Assembly: GCA_040954595.2 (NCBI GenBank)
Contig: CM082580.2
Coordinates: forward strand, 10,850,001-10,914,000
Origin: Balanoglossus misakiensis
Lineage: Eukaryota > Hemichordata
Length of the DNA stretch: 64,000 bases
Direction of reading: 5' to 3'
The position numbers and the translations under genes were made by a program. This document shows, piece by piece, positions 37,901 to 48,904 of the stretch. The notes beneath the pieces were generated by a model, which saw only the letters and a program-made list of their open reading frames with translations, was not told where the DNA came from and did not search any database. How positions within the stretch are numbered: position 1 is the first letter of the stretch; every line of letters begins with the position of its first letter.

Positions 37901-40900
37901 TAGCTGATGGCACCAAATGTGGAGAGGGAAAAGTGAGTAGTTGGCCACCAAGCCAGTTTCGTTGTGAAGTATCTGTTCATAGCTGTATGTCAGGCAGCTT
38001 ACATTCATCCTGTTGAGGTTGCTTTCAAGTGCGTTTGGTGATTCGATTAAATTATCTTTATACTTGTTAGTGGTTTTGATTCTAGTATCTATTCATCTGC
38101 AGATGTGCCATAATGCAGAATGTGTGGCAATCCCTATGGCTACCACACCCAGACCTGAAGTAACATCGCCACCACCAGAACAGACAACTTTGTCACCTTC
38201 TACACCACAACCTGACATTGCAACAACCAAAAACGATGTTACAACACAGCCTGATGTAGCAACAACCAAACAAGAACCAACAACACCAGCTGTTGCTGTA
38301 ACAACACAGCCTGACATTGTAACAACCAAAGAAGAACCAACAACACAGCCTGATGTAGCCACAACCAAACAAGAACCAACAACACCAGCTGTTGCAGTAA
38401 CAACACAGCCTGACATTGTAACAACCAAAGAAGAACCAACAACACAGCCTGATGTAGCCACAACCAAACATAAACCAACAACACCAGATGTTGCAGGAAC
38501 AACACAGCCTGACATAGCAACAAGCAAAGAAGAACCAACAACACAGCCTGATGTAGCCACAACCAAACAAGAACCAACAACACCAGCTGTTGCAGTAACA
38601 ACACAGCCTGGCATAGCAACAACCAAACAAGAGCCAACAACACAGCCTGACATTGCGTCAACCATTAAAGTAGCTACAACACCAGTTGTTGCAGTAACAA
38701 CACAGCCTGACATTGCAACAACAAAACCAGGACCAACAACAAAGCTGGACGTTGTGACAACCAAACAAGAACCAACAACACAGCCTGACATTGTAACAAC
38801 CAAACAAGAACCAACAACACAGCCTGACATTGTAACAACCAAACAAGAACCAACAACACAGCATGATGTAGCCACAACCAAACAAGAACCAACAACACCA
38901 GATGTTGCAGTAACAACACAGCCTGACATAGCAACAACCAAACAAGAACCAACAACACAGCCTGACATTGTAACAACCAAACAAGAACCAACAACACAGC
39001 CTGACATTGTAACAACCAAACAAGAACCAACAACACAGCATGATGTAGCCACAACCAAACAAGAACCACCAACACCAGTTGTTGCAGTAACAACACAGCC
39101 TGACATTGCGACAACCAAGAAAGTAGCTACAACACCAGTTGGTGCAGTAACAACACAGCAAGACATTGCAACAACCAAACAAGAACCAACAACACCAGCT
39201 GTTGCAGTAACAACACAGTCTGACATTGCAACAACAAAGCAAAAGCCAACAACACAGCTTGACATTGCTACAACCAAACAAGAACCAACAACACCAGCTG
39301 TTGTAGTAACAACACAGTCTGACATTGCAACAACAAAGCAAAAGCCAACAACACAGCCTGACATTGCGACAACCAAACAAGAACCAACAACACCAGCTGT
39401 TGTAGTAACAACACAGTCTGACATTGCAACAACAAAGCAAAAGCCAACAACACAGCCTGACATTGTAACAACCAAACAAGAACCAACAACACCAGCTGTT
39501 GTAGTAACAACACAGTCTGACATTGCAACAACAAAGCAAGAACCAACAACACAGCCTGACATTGTAACAACCAAACAAGAACCAACAACACCAGCTGTTG
39601 TACATGTAGTAACAACACAGCCTGACATTGCAACAACCAAACAAGAACCAACAACACCAGCTGTTGTAGTAACAACACAGTCTGACATTGCAACAACAAA
39701 GCAAGAACCAACAACACAGCCTGACATTGTAACAACCAAACAAGAACCAACAACACCAGCTGTTGTAGTAACAACACAGCCTGACATTGCAACAACCAAA
39801 CAAGAACCAACAACACAGCCTGACATTGCGACAACCAAACAAGAACCAACAACACCAGCTGTTGTAGTAACAACACAGCCTGACATTGCAACAACCAAAC
39901 AAGAACCAACAACACAGCCTGACATTGCGACAACCAAACAAGAACCAACAACACCAGCTGTTGAAGTAACAACACAGCCTGACATTGCAACAACCAAACA
40001 AGAACAAACAACACAGCCTGATATGGCAACAACCAAACAAGAACCAACAACACAGCCTAACATTGCAACAACCAAACAAGAACCAACAACACCAGCTGGT
40101 GCAGTAACAACACAGCCTGACATTGCGACAACCAAACAAGAACCATCAACACAGCCTGACATTGCGTCAACCAAGAAAGTAGCTACAACACCAGTTGGTG
40201 CAGTAACAACACAGCCTGACATTGCGACAACCAAACAAGAACCAACAACACAGCCTGACATTGCGTCAACCAAGAAAGTAGCTACAACACCAGTTGTTGC
40301 AGTAACAACACAGCCTGACATTGCGACAACCAAACAAGAACCAACAACACAGCCTGACATTGCGTCAACCAAGAAAGTAGCTACAACACCAGTTGTTGCA
40401 GTAACAACACAGCCTGACATTGCAACAACCAAACAAGAACCAACAACACAGTCAGACATTGTGACAACCAAACAAGAACCAACAACACAGCCTGACATTG
40501 CGTCAACCAAGAAAGTAGCTACAACACCAGTTGGTGCAGTAACAACACAGCCTGACATTGCGACAACCAAACAAGAACCAACAACACAGCCTGACATTGC
40601 GTCAACCAAGAAAGTAGCTACAACACCAGTTGTTGCAGTAACAACGCAGTCTGACATTGCAACAACCAAGCAAGAACCAACAACACAGTCAATCATTGTG
40701 ACAACCAAACAAGAACCAACAACACAGCCTGACATTGCGACAACCAAGAAAGTAGCTACAACACCTGTTGTTGCAGTGACAACGCAGTCTGACATTGCAA
40801 CAACCAAACAAGAACCAACAACACAGTCAGACATTGTGACAACCAAACAAGAACCAACAACACAGCCTGACATTGCGTCAACCAAGAAAGTAGCTACAAC

Positions 40901-43900
40901 ACCAGTTGTTGCAGTAACAACGCAGTCTGACATTGCAACAACCAAACAAGAACCAACAACACAGTCAGACATTGTGACAACCAAACAAGAACCAACAACA
41001 CAGCCTGACATTGCAACAACCAAGAAAGTAGCTACAACACCAGTTGTTGCAGTAACAACGCAGTCTGACATTGCAACAACCAAACAAGAACCAACAACAC
41101 AGTCTGACATTGCAACAACCAAAAAAGAAGCTACAACACCAGGTGCGGCTTTTACAACACAAGCTGACATAGCAACTACCAAAAATGAACACACAACACA
41201 ACCGGGTATTGCAACTACCAAGCAAGAATTTGAAGTAATGACAACACCAGATGTTGCAGTAACAACATCACAGGACATAACAACTACCGAAGAAGAACCC
41301 ACAACACAACCTGACATGGCTTCTACAAGACAAGAATTTGAAGAAATGACAACATCAGATGTTGCAGTAACAACATCACAGAACATAGCAACTACCAAAC
41401 AAGCACCCACAACACTACCTGACATGGCATCTACAAGACTAGCACAAACAACACCAGATACAAAACTTACAACACAGCATGACAAAGCAACTTCCAAGGA
41501 AGAACTTACAAGAAGAGCCACTACCAAGCGAGATGTTACAACAGTTGTTACACCTGCTGTTACAAGTAAGGGGCCTTCTACACCCAGTGTTAGAACAAGG
41601 GCTGCAACCGAACCTGCTGTTGTAACCAAGGCTGTAACTATACCTGGTGCCACAATTGAGACCAGCACTGAATCTGGTGCTGCAACAGAGGCTGTATCAA
41701 CACTTGATGATAAAACTGAGGAAACAACCATGTCCAATGCAGCAACCACAATTAAGGTTACAACCATTATAACAGCCAAGACTGCAGCCACACCTGATCT
41801 TGCAAGTGATGCTATTACTACCGGTACACCTGGTGTTACAACCAAGTCTGTAATAACACCTGATGTTACAAGAACTAAGGTAGAAACCACATCAGGTGCA
41901 ACAGAGACTGCAACCACAGCTGCTGTTTCAAGCAAGGCATCAACTACACTGACTGTTACAGATATGGTAGTTACAACTCCCAATATTTCAACCAAAGCTC
42001 CAGCCACACATGTAGTTACCAGAGAGGCTACAACTGCACCTGATGTTTCTACTAAGATTACGACATCCGTGGGTTCAACCATGCCTGATGTTACAACGTT
42101 GGATGCAACCACACAGGAATTCATCACAAGTGAAGCCGAAACTGCACCTGATGTTACAACAAAGGATGCATTTGTTACTGATCTTACAAGCATGCATGCA
42201 ACAACTGAGGCGCTGCCCACATATGATTTTACCGGCGAGGTTTCAACTATATCCGGAGTTGATACCAAGACTGCAACCTCACCATTGGTTAAAACGGACA
42301 CTTTAATTACATCTGCCGGTACACCCAAAAGTGATGTCACACCTGATGTTACTTACAAAGCTTCAACCATGGTTCATCTTACAAGTATGGGTGCAACCAC
42401 ACTGAATATTACAAGCAAGGCGGCAACCACACCTAGTGCTACAACCAAGGCCATTCTTACAAGTGAAGCAGCAACAGCACAGGGTGTTACAAGCATGGCT
42501 ACTGTTATACCGGAATTTACAACTGAAGATGAAAGCACCGGTGATGTTACGATTGAAGATGATATTACAGATGGCTTCACAAGCAAGGCTGCAACCACAC
42601 AAACTTTTACTGCAATCTCTGAAATCACATCTGGTGTTGCAACGAAGGCTGCAGTGACACCTGATGTAATAAGTGAGACTGACAGCACACCTGATGTTAC
42701 TACAAAGGCTGCAATGACAGCTGGTGTCACAAGAATAGATACAATGACGCCTGATGCCACAACCAAGGCTGTTACCACCCATGATGTTACAACTTTGGCT
42801 GCAACAATACCCAATGTTACACCCACATCTGATGGTGAACCCACATCTGATGACATAACCTTTTTTATGACAACACATGATGTTGCCACTGAGGACGATG
42901 TCACATTTGGTGCTACTTACGAAATATCAATGGCACCTGAGGTAACAACCAAAGCTGCAACCATACCTAATTTAACAACCAAGGTTGCTACCACTTCCAG
43001 CGTTACCAAGGCTAGTTCTTCACCCGATATAACAAAAATGGTTGTTACAACACAGGCTGCAGATACCACACCTGACATGACAACTAAGACTGCAACAACA
43101 CCTGATGTGACAACTAAGACTTCAACAACACATTCTGTTGTTACAAGCAAGGTCGATACCACACCTGCTGTAACAACCAAGGCTGCAACAACACCTGATG
43201 TGACAACCAAGTCTGAAACAACACCTGACGTGACAACTAAGGCTGAAACGACACGTGCTGTTGTTACAAGCAAGGTCGATACCACACCTGCTGTTACAGC
43301 CAAAGTTGCAACCACACTTGGTGTTACAACCAAGGCAGATACCACTCCTGCTGTAACAACCAAGGCTGCAACAACACCTGATGTGACAACTAAGGCTGCA
43401 ACAACACAGGCTGTTGTTACAAGCAAGGTTGATACCACACCTGCTGTAACAACCAAGGCTGCAACCACACCTGATGTGACAACTAAGGCTGCAACAACAC
43501 CTGATGTGACAACTAAGGCTGCAACAACACAGGCTGTTGTTACAAGCAAGGTTGATACAACACCTGCTGTAACAACCAAGGCTGCAACAACACCTGATGT
43601 GACAACTAAGGCTGCAACAACACAGGCTGTTGTTACAAGCAAGGTCGATACAACACCTGCTGTAACAACCAAGGCTGCAACAACACCTGATGTGACAACT
43701 AAGGCTGCAACAACACAGGCTGTTGTTACAAGCAAGGTCGATACAACACCTGCTGTAACAACCAAGGCTGCAACCACACCTGATGTGACAACTAAGGCTG
43801 CAACAACACCTGATGTGACAACTAAGGCTGCAACAACACAGGCTGTTGTTACAAGCAAGGTCGATACAACACCTGTTGTAACAACCAAGGCAGATACCAC

Positions 43901-46200
43901 ACCTGATGTGACAACTAAGGCTGCAACAACCTCTGGTGTTTCAACTAAAGGGGATACCACTCTGAGTTTTACAAGCAAGGCTGCATCCACAGACAGCATT
44001 ACCTCAAAAGCTAAAACAGACGAAGTTACAACCAAGGCTGACACTACACAGGGTATAAGCAAAACAACCCAAACAATTGCAATGGAGTCAACTGCATCAG
44101 GTCTGCCAGTGGAAACTTTGGCTGCAGTGACAACCAAACTGGTGACCGATACTGCACCCAGTGCAACAACTGAGGAAAGTGCCAGTATAGCAGTAACAAC
44201 CAGTGCAGCGACAACAGCAGCTCTCGATCCAGTTATCATCGTCGTATTCGTCACAGACAGCGTCACAGGTGAACCTTTACAGGGTGCAATGGTGACACTG
44301 ATGATCGACAAGGAAGTTACCAACATAAGGAGCACAAATGCTAATGGCATGACAGTGCTGCAAGTGAAGGCCAGCACCTCACAAGCTTTCATCATAGAGG
44401 CGTCAAGTGAAGGCTACATCGATAACTCTGTCCTGATCAACAAAAACATTAACCAAGGTAGGCATACTCTTACATTGCAGATTTCGTCATGGTATCTTTC
44501 TTGTGTTTTAACATCGTATTGGAGAAAAAGCAAAGGAGATTTCCTGTCAAACTTGTCATATATTGACACTGACACCACTCACTATGACAGTAACTGTGAC
44601 CTGCATTGTGGACATTGCCTAATTTTGATAACAATATTGTTTCCACAGTTGAACTGAAATTGTTGCAAATTCAAGCAGCCGAGGTTGAAGTCATGCAAGA
44701 TGCCATTTTCATAACGAGTCAACAAACAGGTAGGTCAAGGGTGATCGATAAGGATGTCTGCATTTAGAGTGCAGCATCATTATTAGGAAAGACTTGGTAA
44801 ATTGTGAGATTTCTTTGTTTCTTTTCTGTAAAGTTGACTTGATTTATTTTCTTTTTTTATCTGCAAAGCGGATGGAGAATCAGCAGTGGTATCATTTGAA
44901 CCCAGTTCGCTGCCGTCATTTGTAACTGATACCAGCCAACTGACAGCGTCCTTGACTGTGGCCTCATCTGCTGATTACATACCAGCATTGGCCGTCTTCT
45001 CGCCCACCACCGGCAACCCCATACCACTGAATGTAACGGTCCGCGGTGCCATGGAAGTCACTGTGATGGATCGTTCCAGTGACAGGGAAGTGCCCATTTC
45101 AGGGAATGTGGAGTTGTACCTGCCCCTCTCGTCCAGCGCAGACCTTGAGAATCGCGATAAAGTCTCTGCTTGGTATTACGATGAAGTGGAAGGTAAAGTT
45201 TAGATTCAGGATTTTAACTAAAAGCTTGCCATTGTACCATGAAAGAGGTTGTGAAAAAGAAAATGAAGAGAAGAGATTTGATTAATAAATATATCAATAC
45301 TGTGTCTCAACTATCCCATTTAAGGTCAGTGCTTTTGTAGAAAATTTGGCTCGGTATTCGTACCAGATTTTTTCATCTGTCATGTGATTGTGCATTTCTT
45401 GCAGCTGTATGGGTCAGGAGTGGTGAAGGCACTGTGTTTGAATTTGATGGCACCTTAACGTGGTACTATGAGGCACCCCATCTGTCCTGGTGGATGGCTG
45501 CTGATGAAAAACCATCAGAAAGTAAGTTAGCTCTGTTTATCTTGTTGAAGAAAAATATGTCTTGTTGGAACTACCCAGTGTCCTGATTTGAATTAGACTT
45601 TTACATCTAATGTACCTTAGTTTGAATTAACATAGAGATATTCATTTTGTGACATTTCAACAGGTACGTATGACAGAATCACAGCAGAAGAGTTGTCATT
45701 TGATGTTCTCATCATCATTGCTGTTGTGGCTGGTCTCTTAGTCCTGTGCACTTTCAGTCTTGTGGTCTACAGATTCTGCTGTCCGTAAGTAAAGTTCTCC
45801 ATTCCAAATACTCTGATTCTAAGTTTGTAGTTTGCCTCAGTGAAGCAATGCAACTGTTTTCTTCACCTTTCATTCCAGGTGCGGTCGAAAGAAGAGGAAG
45901 CGGCGACCACAGTTGTTTGATCGTCGCGACAGTGACCTCATCCTAACCATGACAGAGTCCGGCTACGTGAACCATGGAGTGTACCATGCCGACATGTCCG
46001 TGCAGGCCAAATCGCCCAAATCCTATGATGTCGAGAACGACCAAAACTTGAACACTTCCACCACTAGTGGCCAAAACGGGTCGCCTGTAATGATGGTTTC
46101 CAAGACCAAACAGCCACCGTCGAACAAACCCAAGTCCACGCTGTATTACACGCAAGATGAAAACAAAGAAGGCACAGATGAAGATGGCTGGGTTCTCTAA
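22992..46200 (+). CDS. ADAM-disintegrin-mucin-FAM171 fusion membrane protein
   Basis: Predicted type I membrane protein of 3056 residues; 28 exons with consistent phases: 22992-23058, 25611-25749, 28821-28884, 29018-29100, 30412-30490, 32422-32488, 33896-33927, 34253-34318, 34670-34732, 34871-35037, 35158-35236, 35382-35493, 35660-35708, 35839-35941, 36232-36309, 36437-36526, 36702-36782, 36948-36998, 37181-37244, 37352-37463, 37573-37692, 37848-37932, 38103-44457, 44649-44729, 44869-45192, 45405-45521, 45664-45784, 45879-46200. Order: signal peptide; ADAM prodomain (NCFYHGEVAGDPNS, about 80-165); basic cleavage site KHRRVRRD near 177; metalloprotease fold 178-390 with a dead zinc site; disintegrin 391-490 (CGNGIIDAGETCDCG, CRESTTECD); cysteine-rich region to 627; Thr-rich mucin to about 2656; FAM171-like ectodomain to about 2910; one membrane helix (about 2924-2944); basic tail. 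Likely an adhesion or shed surface molecule, not a protease. Confidence 0.88.
23059..25610. other. Intron 1 of the ADAM fusion gene
   Basis: 2.55 kb. It contains a long C run near 23424-23440, an AT dinucleotide tract near 24575-24590 and an octamer-like ATGCAAAT at about 25154-25161. No coding content or mobile element was recognised. Confidence 0.6.
25750..28820. other. Intron 2 of the ADAM fusion gene
   Basis: 3.07 kb with no open frame that resembles a known protein. Some stretches (for example 28130-28260) look compositionally like conserved non-coding DNA, but this cannot be judged from one sequence. Confidence 0.5.
30893..31120. promoter_or_regulatory. Candidate intronic enhancer: three homeodomain-like plus forkhead-like motif pairs
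   Basis: Within intron 5 of the ADAM fusion gene, CCTAATTGACAG (30894), CCTAATTGATAC (31004) and CCTAATTAACAG (31096) are each followed within about 6-12 bp by TGCAAACAC, TGCAAGCAC and TGTAAACAC. A further TGTAAACA lies near 30951. The pairing of a TAATTR core with a forkhead-like RYAAACA core three times in 230 bp looks ordered. Function is inference only. Confidence 0.3.
35436..35471 (+). other. Degenerate zinc-binding motif of the ADAM metalloprotease domain
   Basis: Active ADAMs have HExxHNxGMxHD at this place. Here the twelve residues read HQIANNMGIRDD: the first His and the Met-turn-side Gly and Asp remain, but the catalytic Glu is Gln, the second zinc His is Asn and the third is Asp. 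Flanking residues (VAAILA before, CGCPSGSCIM after) fit the fold normally. The prodomain exons contain no Cys near the expected cysteine switch. Both losses agree with a non-catalytic ADAM. Confidence 0.9.
38215..41230 (+). repeat. Coding tandem repeat A (TTQPDIATTKQEP units)
   Basis: About 3 kb of near-identical coding units. The main unit is 39 nt (TTQPDIATTKQEP), joined with 21-nt spacers (TTPAVVV or TTPVVAV) and TTKKVA blocks, giving higher-order periods of 60 and 99 nt. Many copies are identical at DNA level, including third positions, which points to recent unequal exchange. The high order also leaves the antisense frames open. Confidence 0.95.
43061..43930 (+). repeat. Coding tandem repeat B (TTPDVTTKAA / TTQAVVTSKVD units)
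   Basis: A second repeat family in the same exon: 10-residue units (TTPDVTTKAA, TTPAVTTKAA) mixed with an 11-residue unit (TTQAVVTSKVD). The 11-residue unit begins near 43407, 43530, 43623, 43716 and 43839, giving periods of 93 and 123 nt. Between families A and B (41231-43060) the sequence is Thr-rich but degenerate, as if an older array had decayed. Confidence 0.95.
44222..45521 (+). other. FAM171-type ectodomain (exons 23 end to 26)
   Basis: From about residue 2657 the protein matches FAM171 ectodomains in order. VTDSVTGEPLQGAMVTL parallels the VSDASTHQPLADA start. VEVMQDAIFITS parallels LMVYEDVVQIVS. SQLTASLTVASSADY parallels SDLTAFLTAASSPWE. VSAWYYDEVEG and VWVRSGEG parallel VAAWRFDQKLG and TWLKSGLG. 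LTWYYEAPHLSWWMAA parallels LTWTYIAPQLGYWVAA. Exon 27 then gives the membrane helix and exon 28 a basic tail, also the FAM171 order. The human sequences are recalled, not aligned by program. FAM171 function is poorly known; in vertebrates these are single-pass membrane proteins. Confidence 0.85.
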
Positions 46201-48100
46201 CCTCTCACCAAACTTGAACACATTGTACTCTATCCAACTCCCATTGAAATGAGTCCAAACATTGACATATCATGTAACTTTGTTGTGAAAAAATGCAACA
46301 AGTTAAATATCCCACCTCATATCAGCTGCTTTGGTTGACATACATTTTTAACCTTAAAGTAACTTTTTCAATAAAAGTAAGTTTTTGAGCATGGTTCAGT
46401 TGTATCCTCACATCTTACAAGCATTCTGTAAGTTGTGGATGTTTTCTAGTCTGAAATTGGGACTGAAGTCAGAATGACAACTAACTGATAGTTGTCCTGG
46501 TGCTTTCAAAATAACGATTCGCACATGAATTTTGATTCTGAAGGATACGTAATGTGAGAATATAGTGTAGTTGTTTTTCATGTCCTTTTACAACCTGGCA
46601 CTTTGAGTCATTTGTGATATTACCACACTGAAACTGAGAATACAGACGTCAGGTTACAAGGCCAGTAATATTCAGTATTAATGCCGCCCAAAGACTCATT
46701 TAACTGAGTTCAATGATGAGTCCCACTTTTGTAATGTACTTTCAGCAATCAAGAATGTTACAAAACGTTCATTTTATTACCTGAATAGAAAAGGGAAATA
46801 AAGCCACTGTGAATAATGGAACATTGTAGTACTTAATATAATCAGTAAGAAGAAGAACTTGTACTATTTTCTAGAATTTCCAAGAAAAAATGCCAGCAGT
46901 TTGTTGGTACTATTTATTCATGTATTTATTGGCAAATTTATTTTGAAAAGTCACAAACAATTTAATTGATTTTATTGATGAATAATATCAATCAGTGAAC
47001 CAGACAATTGTAAAAATTATGGTCTAAATTTATACCAAATAAGATATATTTTTGTCCAAAGATTTTACAAATGGGGGGAAAATTTGAAAATGTAAATTAC
47101 GTGTAGTGACTATGTTGTCTAAAGAATATATAACACCAAGAGAAGAAATTTTTGGATTTACAGAAATTTTTAATCCGTGGAGGTACTTATGACCACCACC
47201 ACCCCCCAAAATTCACAATTTTGGCAAGTACCTAATATACAGCCAAGTTGTACCATTTTCTCATCAAGGGTACATCTGTGAATTTCTCTTAATAAACAAA
47301 TATTTTTCTAAATCCTGTAAAATGTTATTGAACAGTATTATTCTATTTTTGTACGGTACTTTAAGGGTGCTTGGGAATGTAAACTAAAATAAACAAGTAA
47401 TGTATTTATTGCTTGTGTTTTGAGAAAAAATATAAATTTCTCAACATTTGTAATTCTGAGTTTGTATAAAGTATCAGGCTTTTTTTTTTTTTGCTTTCAA
47501 AAACATTGGCGAGTACTCATTGACAAGAATTGTTCTTTCTTTTGTTGTCATAGAAGCCACTGCAAATATTTTTGTGATGATGATATTTGCAATAAGCTGC
47601 TGCAATTCATCTACATTTAAAGGGAGAGAATATCAAAATTGAAATCAGATTCCCAATAATAGCTGGCTACATTCCATCTTCACATAATTTACATGTGCGT
47701 TGTACTTCATTTCAATTTTTCAGGGAACAATTTTGAAGTACAATTAATATATAATCATTCGATTCCCATCTGTAAAAATACTGTCCTCTGTGTTTTCTGC
47801 CAATTTTACATGTATAATCAGTATTACTTTTGAACCACAACAGATAATGCAATCTGTTCCTGTTCATAAAATTCCTTTGAGTATGACTACACCCTTCTAA
47901 ACTCCTGATTCAACAATTAATGTAGGCATTTGTATGAAATGCTGTCAATCTGTACATATTTTTCTGAGTTCAGATTTCTTGAGGATTTGTAAAATTGCAG
48001 ACAGATTTGATCTTTTTTTTGTAATTTTCAGCATTATTATAAGCATTGAATCATGTATTTTTGTATTTACACTGTAAATGACATTATTAAAGAAAACATT
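46201..48100 (+). other. Probable 3' UTR of the ADAM fusion gene
   Basis: AT-rich, non-coding. Poly(A) signal candidates on the plus strand are AATAAA at 46370-46375 and again near 46797, 47291 and 47389, and ATTAAA at 48086-48091. Alternative polyadenylation is possible. No repeat or gene is visible. Confidence 0.5.
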
Positions 48101-48515
48101 ATGTTAACTAGCGGTGTGTATCTTCTCATAGTGACAGGACCCATCCAATTGCAGAGGGCAGTATTTTTTAACAAATAAATTTAGACAGCAGAAAAAATAG
48201 CACCAAGTGCACTGTACTCCCATTTGGTAAGAATTGGTACATTCAAGGTATGTTCAGTTCTCATGAGACATGAAGCAGCCTTCAACAAACCAAGCTCTAC
48301 AGAGTATATCATCAGGCTTACAACACTAGTACTATGACATCTGTGATCTCTGTATGCTAAACGTCTCCATCACATCAACCAATCACAGGCTTCGCAAATT
48401 GCACCTGGTGAATGACAAATTTTGATTGGACAGTTGTCAGCCAGCACATTCGACAGATGGTCAGTGAGGTGCCACTTTCCGTCATTCGAAACTCAGTCTT
48501 TGACATGCAAGCATC

Positions 48516-48728
48516 ATGGCTGAAGTTGTGACGAGAACTACCTATCATTTACCCAGAGCAATTTCTAACACGCAAGTGGAAGTGAAGGTGAAGACTGTGA
48601 CGATATGGTCTGGATTTTCAAAGATTACAGTGGTCTCGTGGAAGATAACCATCGACCATGGATAGTGACCTGGCGAAAATTGAGGGTGCCTTTTCTCTGG
48701 CCGTGCAGCTCCCATCTTCTAGACTACT
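48516..48728 (+). CDS. Candidate first exon of an unrecognised gene, with upstream ORF
   Basis: An ATG in good context (ACCATGG, 48658-48660) opens MDSDLAKIEGAFSLAVQLPS and continues to a strong donor CT|GTAAGT at 48728/48729. A second ATG at 48516 opens a 49-codon frame (starting MAEVVTRTTYH) that stops at 48665, overlapping the first in another frame, so it would act as an upstream ORF. Codon content is richer in G and C than the flanks. No downstream plus-strand exon was found with confidence; the region beyond is the 3' flank of BOULE on the other strand. It could be a real small or nested gene, a promoter-associated transcript or chance. Confidence 0.25.
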
Positions 48729-48904
48729 GTAAGTAACATTTTTCCTCCAAACTTGTCGAAGGTTTTATCATTGACTTACCATAATTCTCACCTAACATAC
48801 GAACGGGCCTTTTAAGCTGATAAACAACCTCCAGCTTAAAATTCATACAACATAAGCACACTCACATATTACATGACATAAGACACGAGCGTAGTTCTGA
48901 AGTT

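Larger units (their letters stand above)
38103..44457 (+). other. 6355-bp single exon: ADAM Cys-rich end, mucin region, start of FAM171-like domain
   Basis: Acceptor AG at 38101-38102, donor GTAGGC at 44458; open throughout in one frame (2118 codons). It opens with MCHNAECVAI, the usual last cysteines of an ADAM cysteine-rich domain after DGTKCGEGK of the previous exon. It then runs through about 2030 Thr/Pro/Ala/Val-rich residues and ends in DPVIIVVFVTDSVTGEPLQG and following residues, a beta-sandwich segment like the start of FAM171 proteins. The mucin part should be heavily O-glycosylated. Because the three parts share one exon, the fusion does not depend on any splice prediction between them. 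Confidence 0.93.

Noticed and set aside
38093-42340. A 1415-codon open frame antisense to the mucin exon, rich in Val, Cys and Ser, plus further long antisense frames (for example 42917-44395)
   Set aside because: They are a by-product of the sense repeats: units whose lengths are multiples of 3, low in antisense stop codons, keep the other strand open. There is no start context, splice context or domain of their own.
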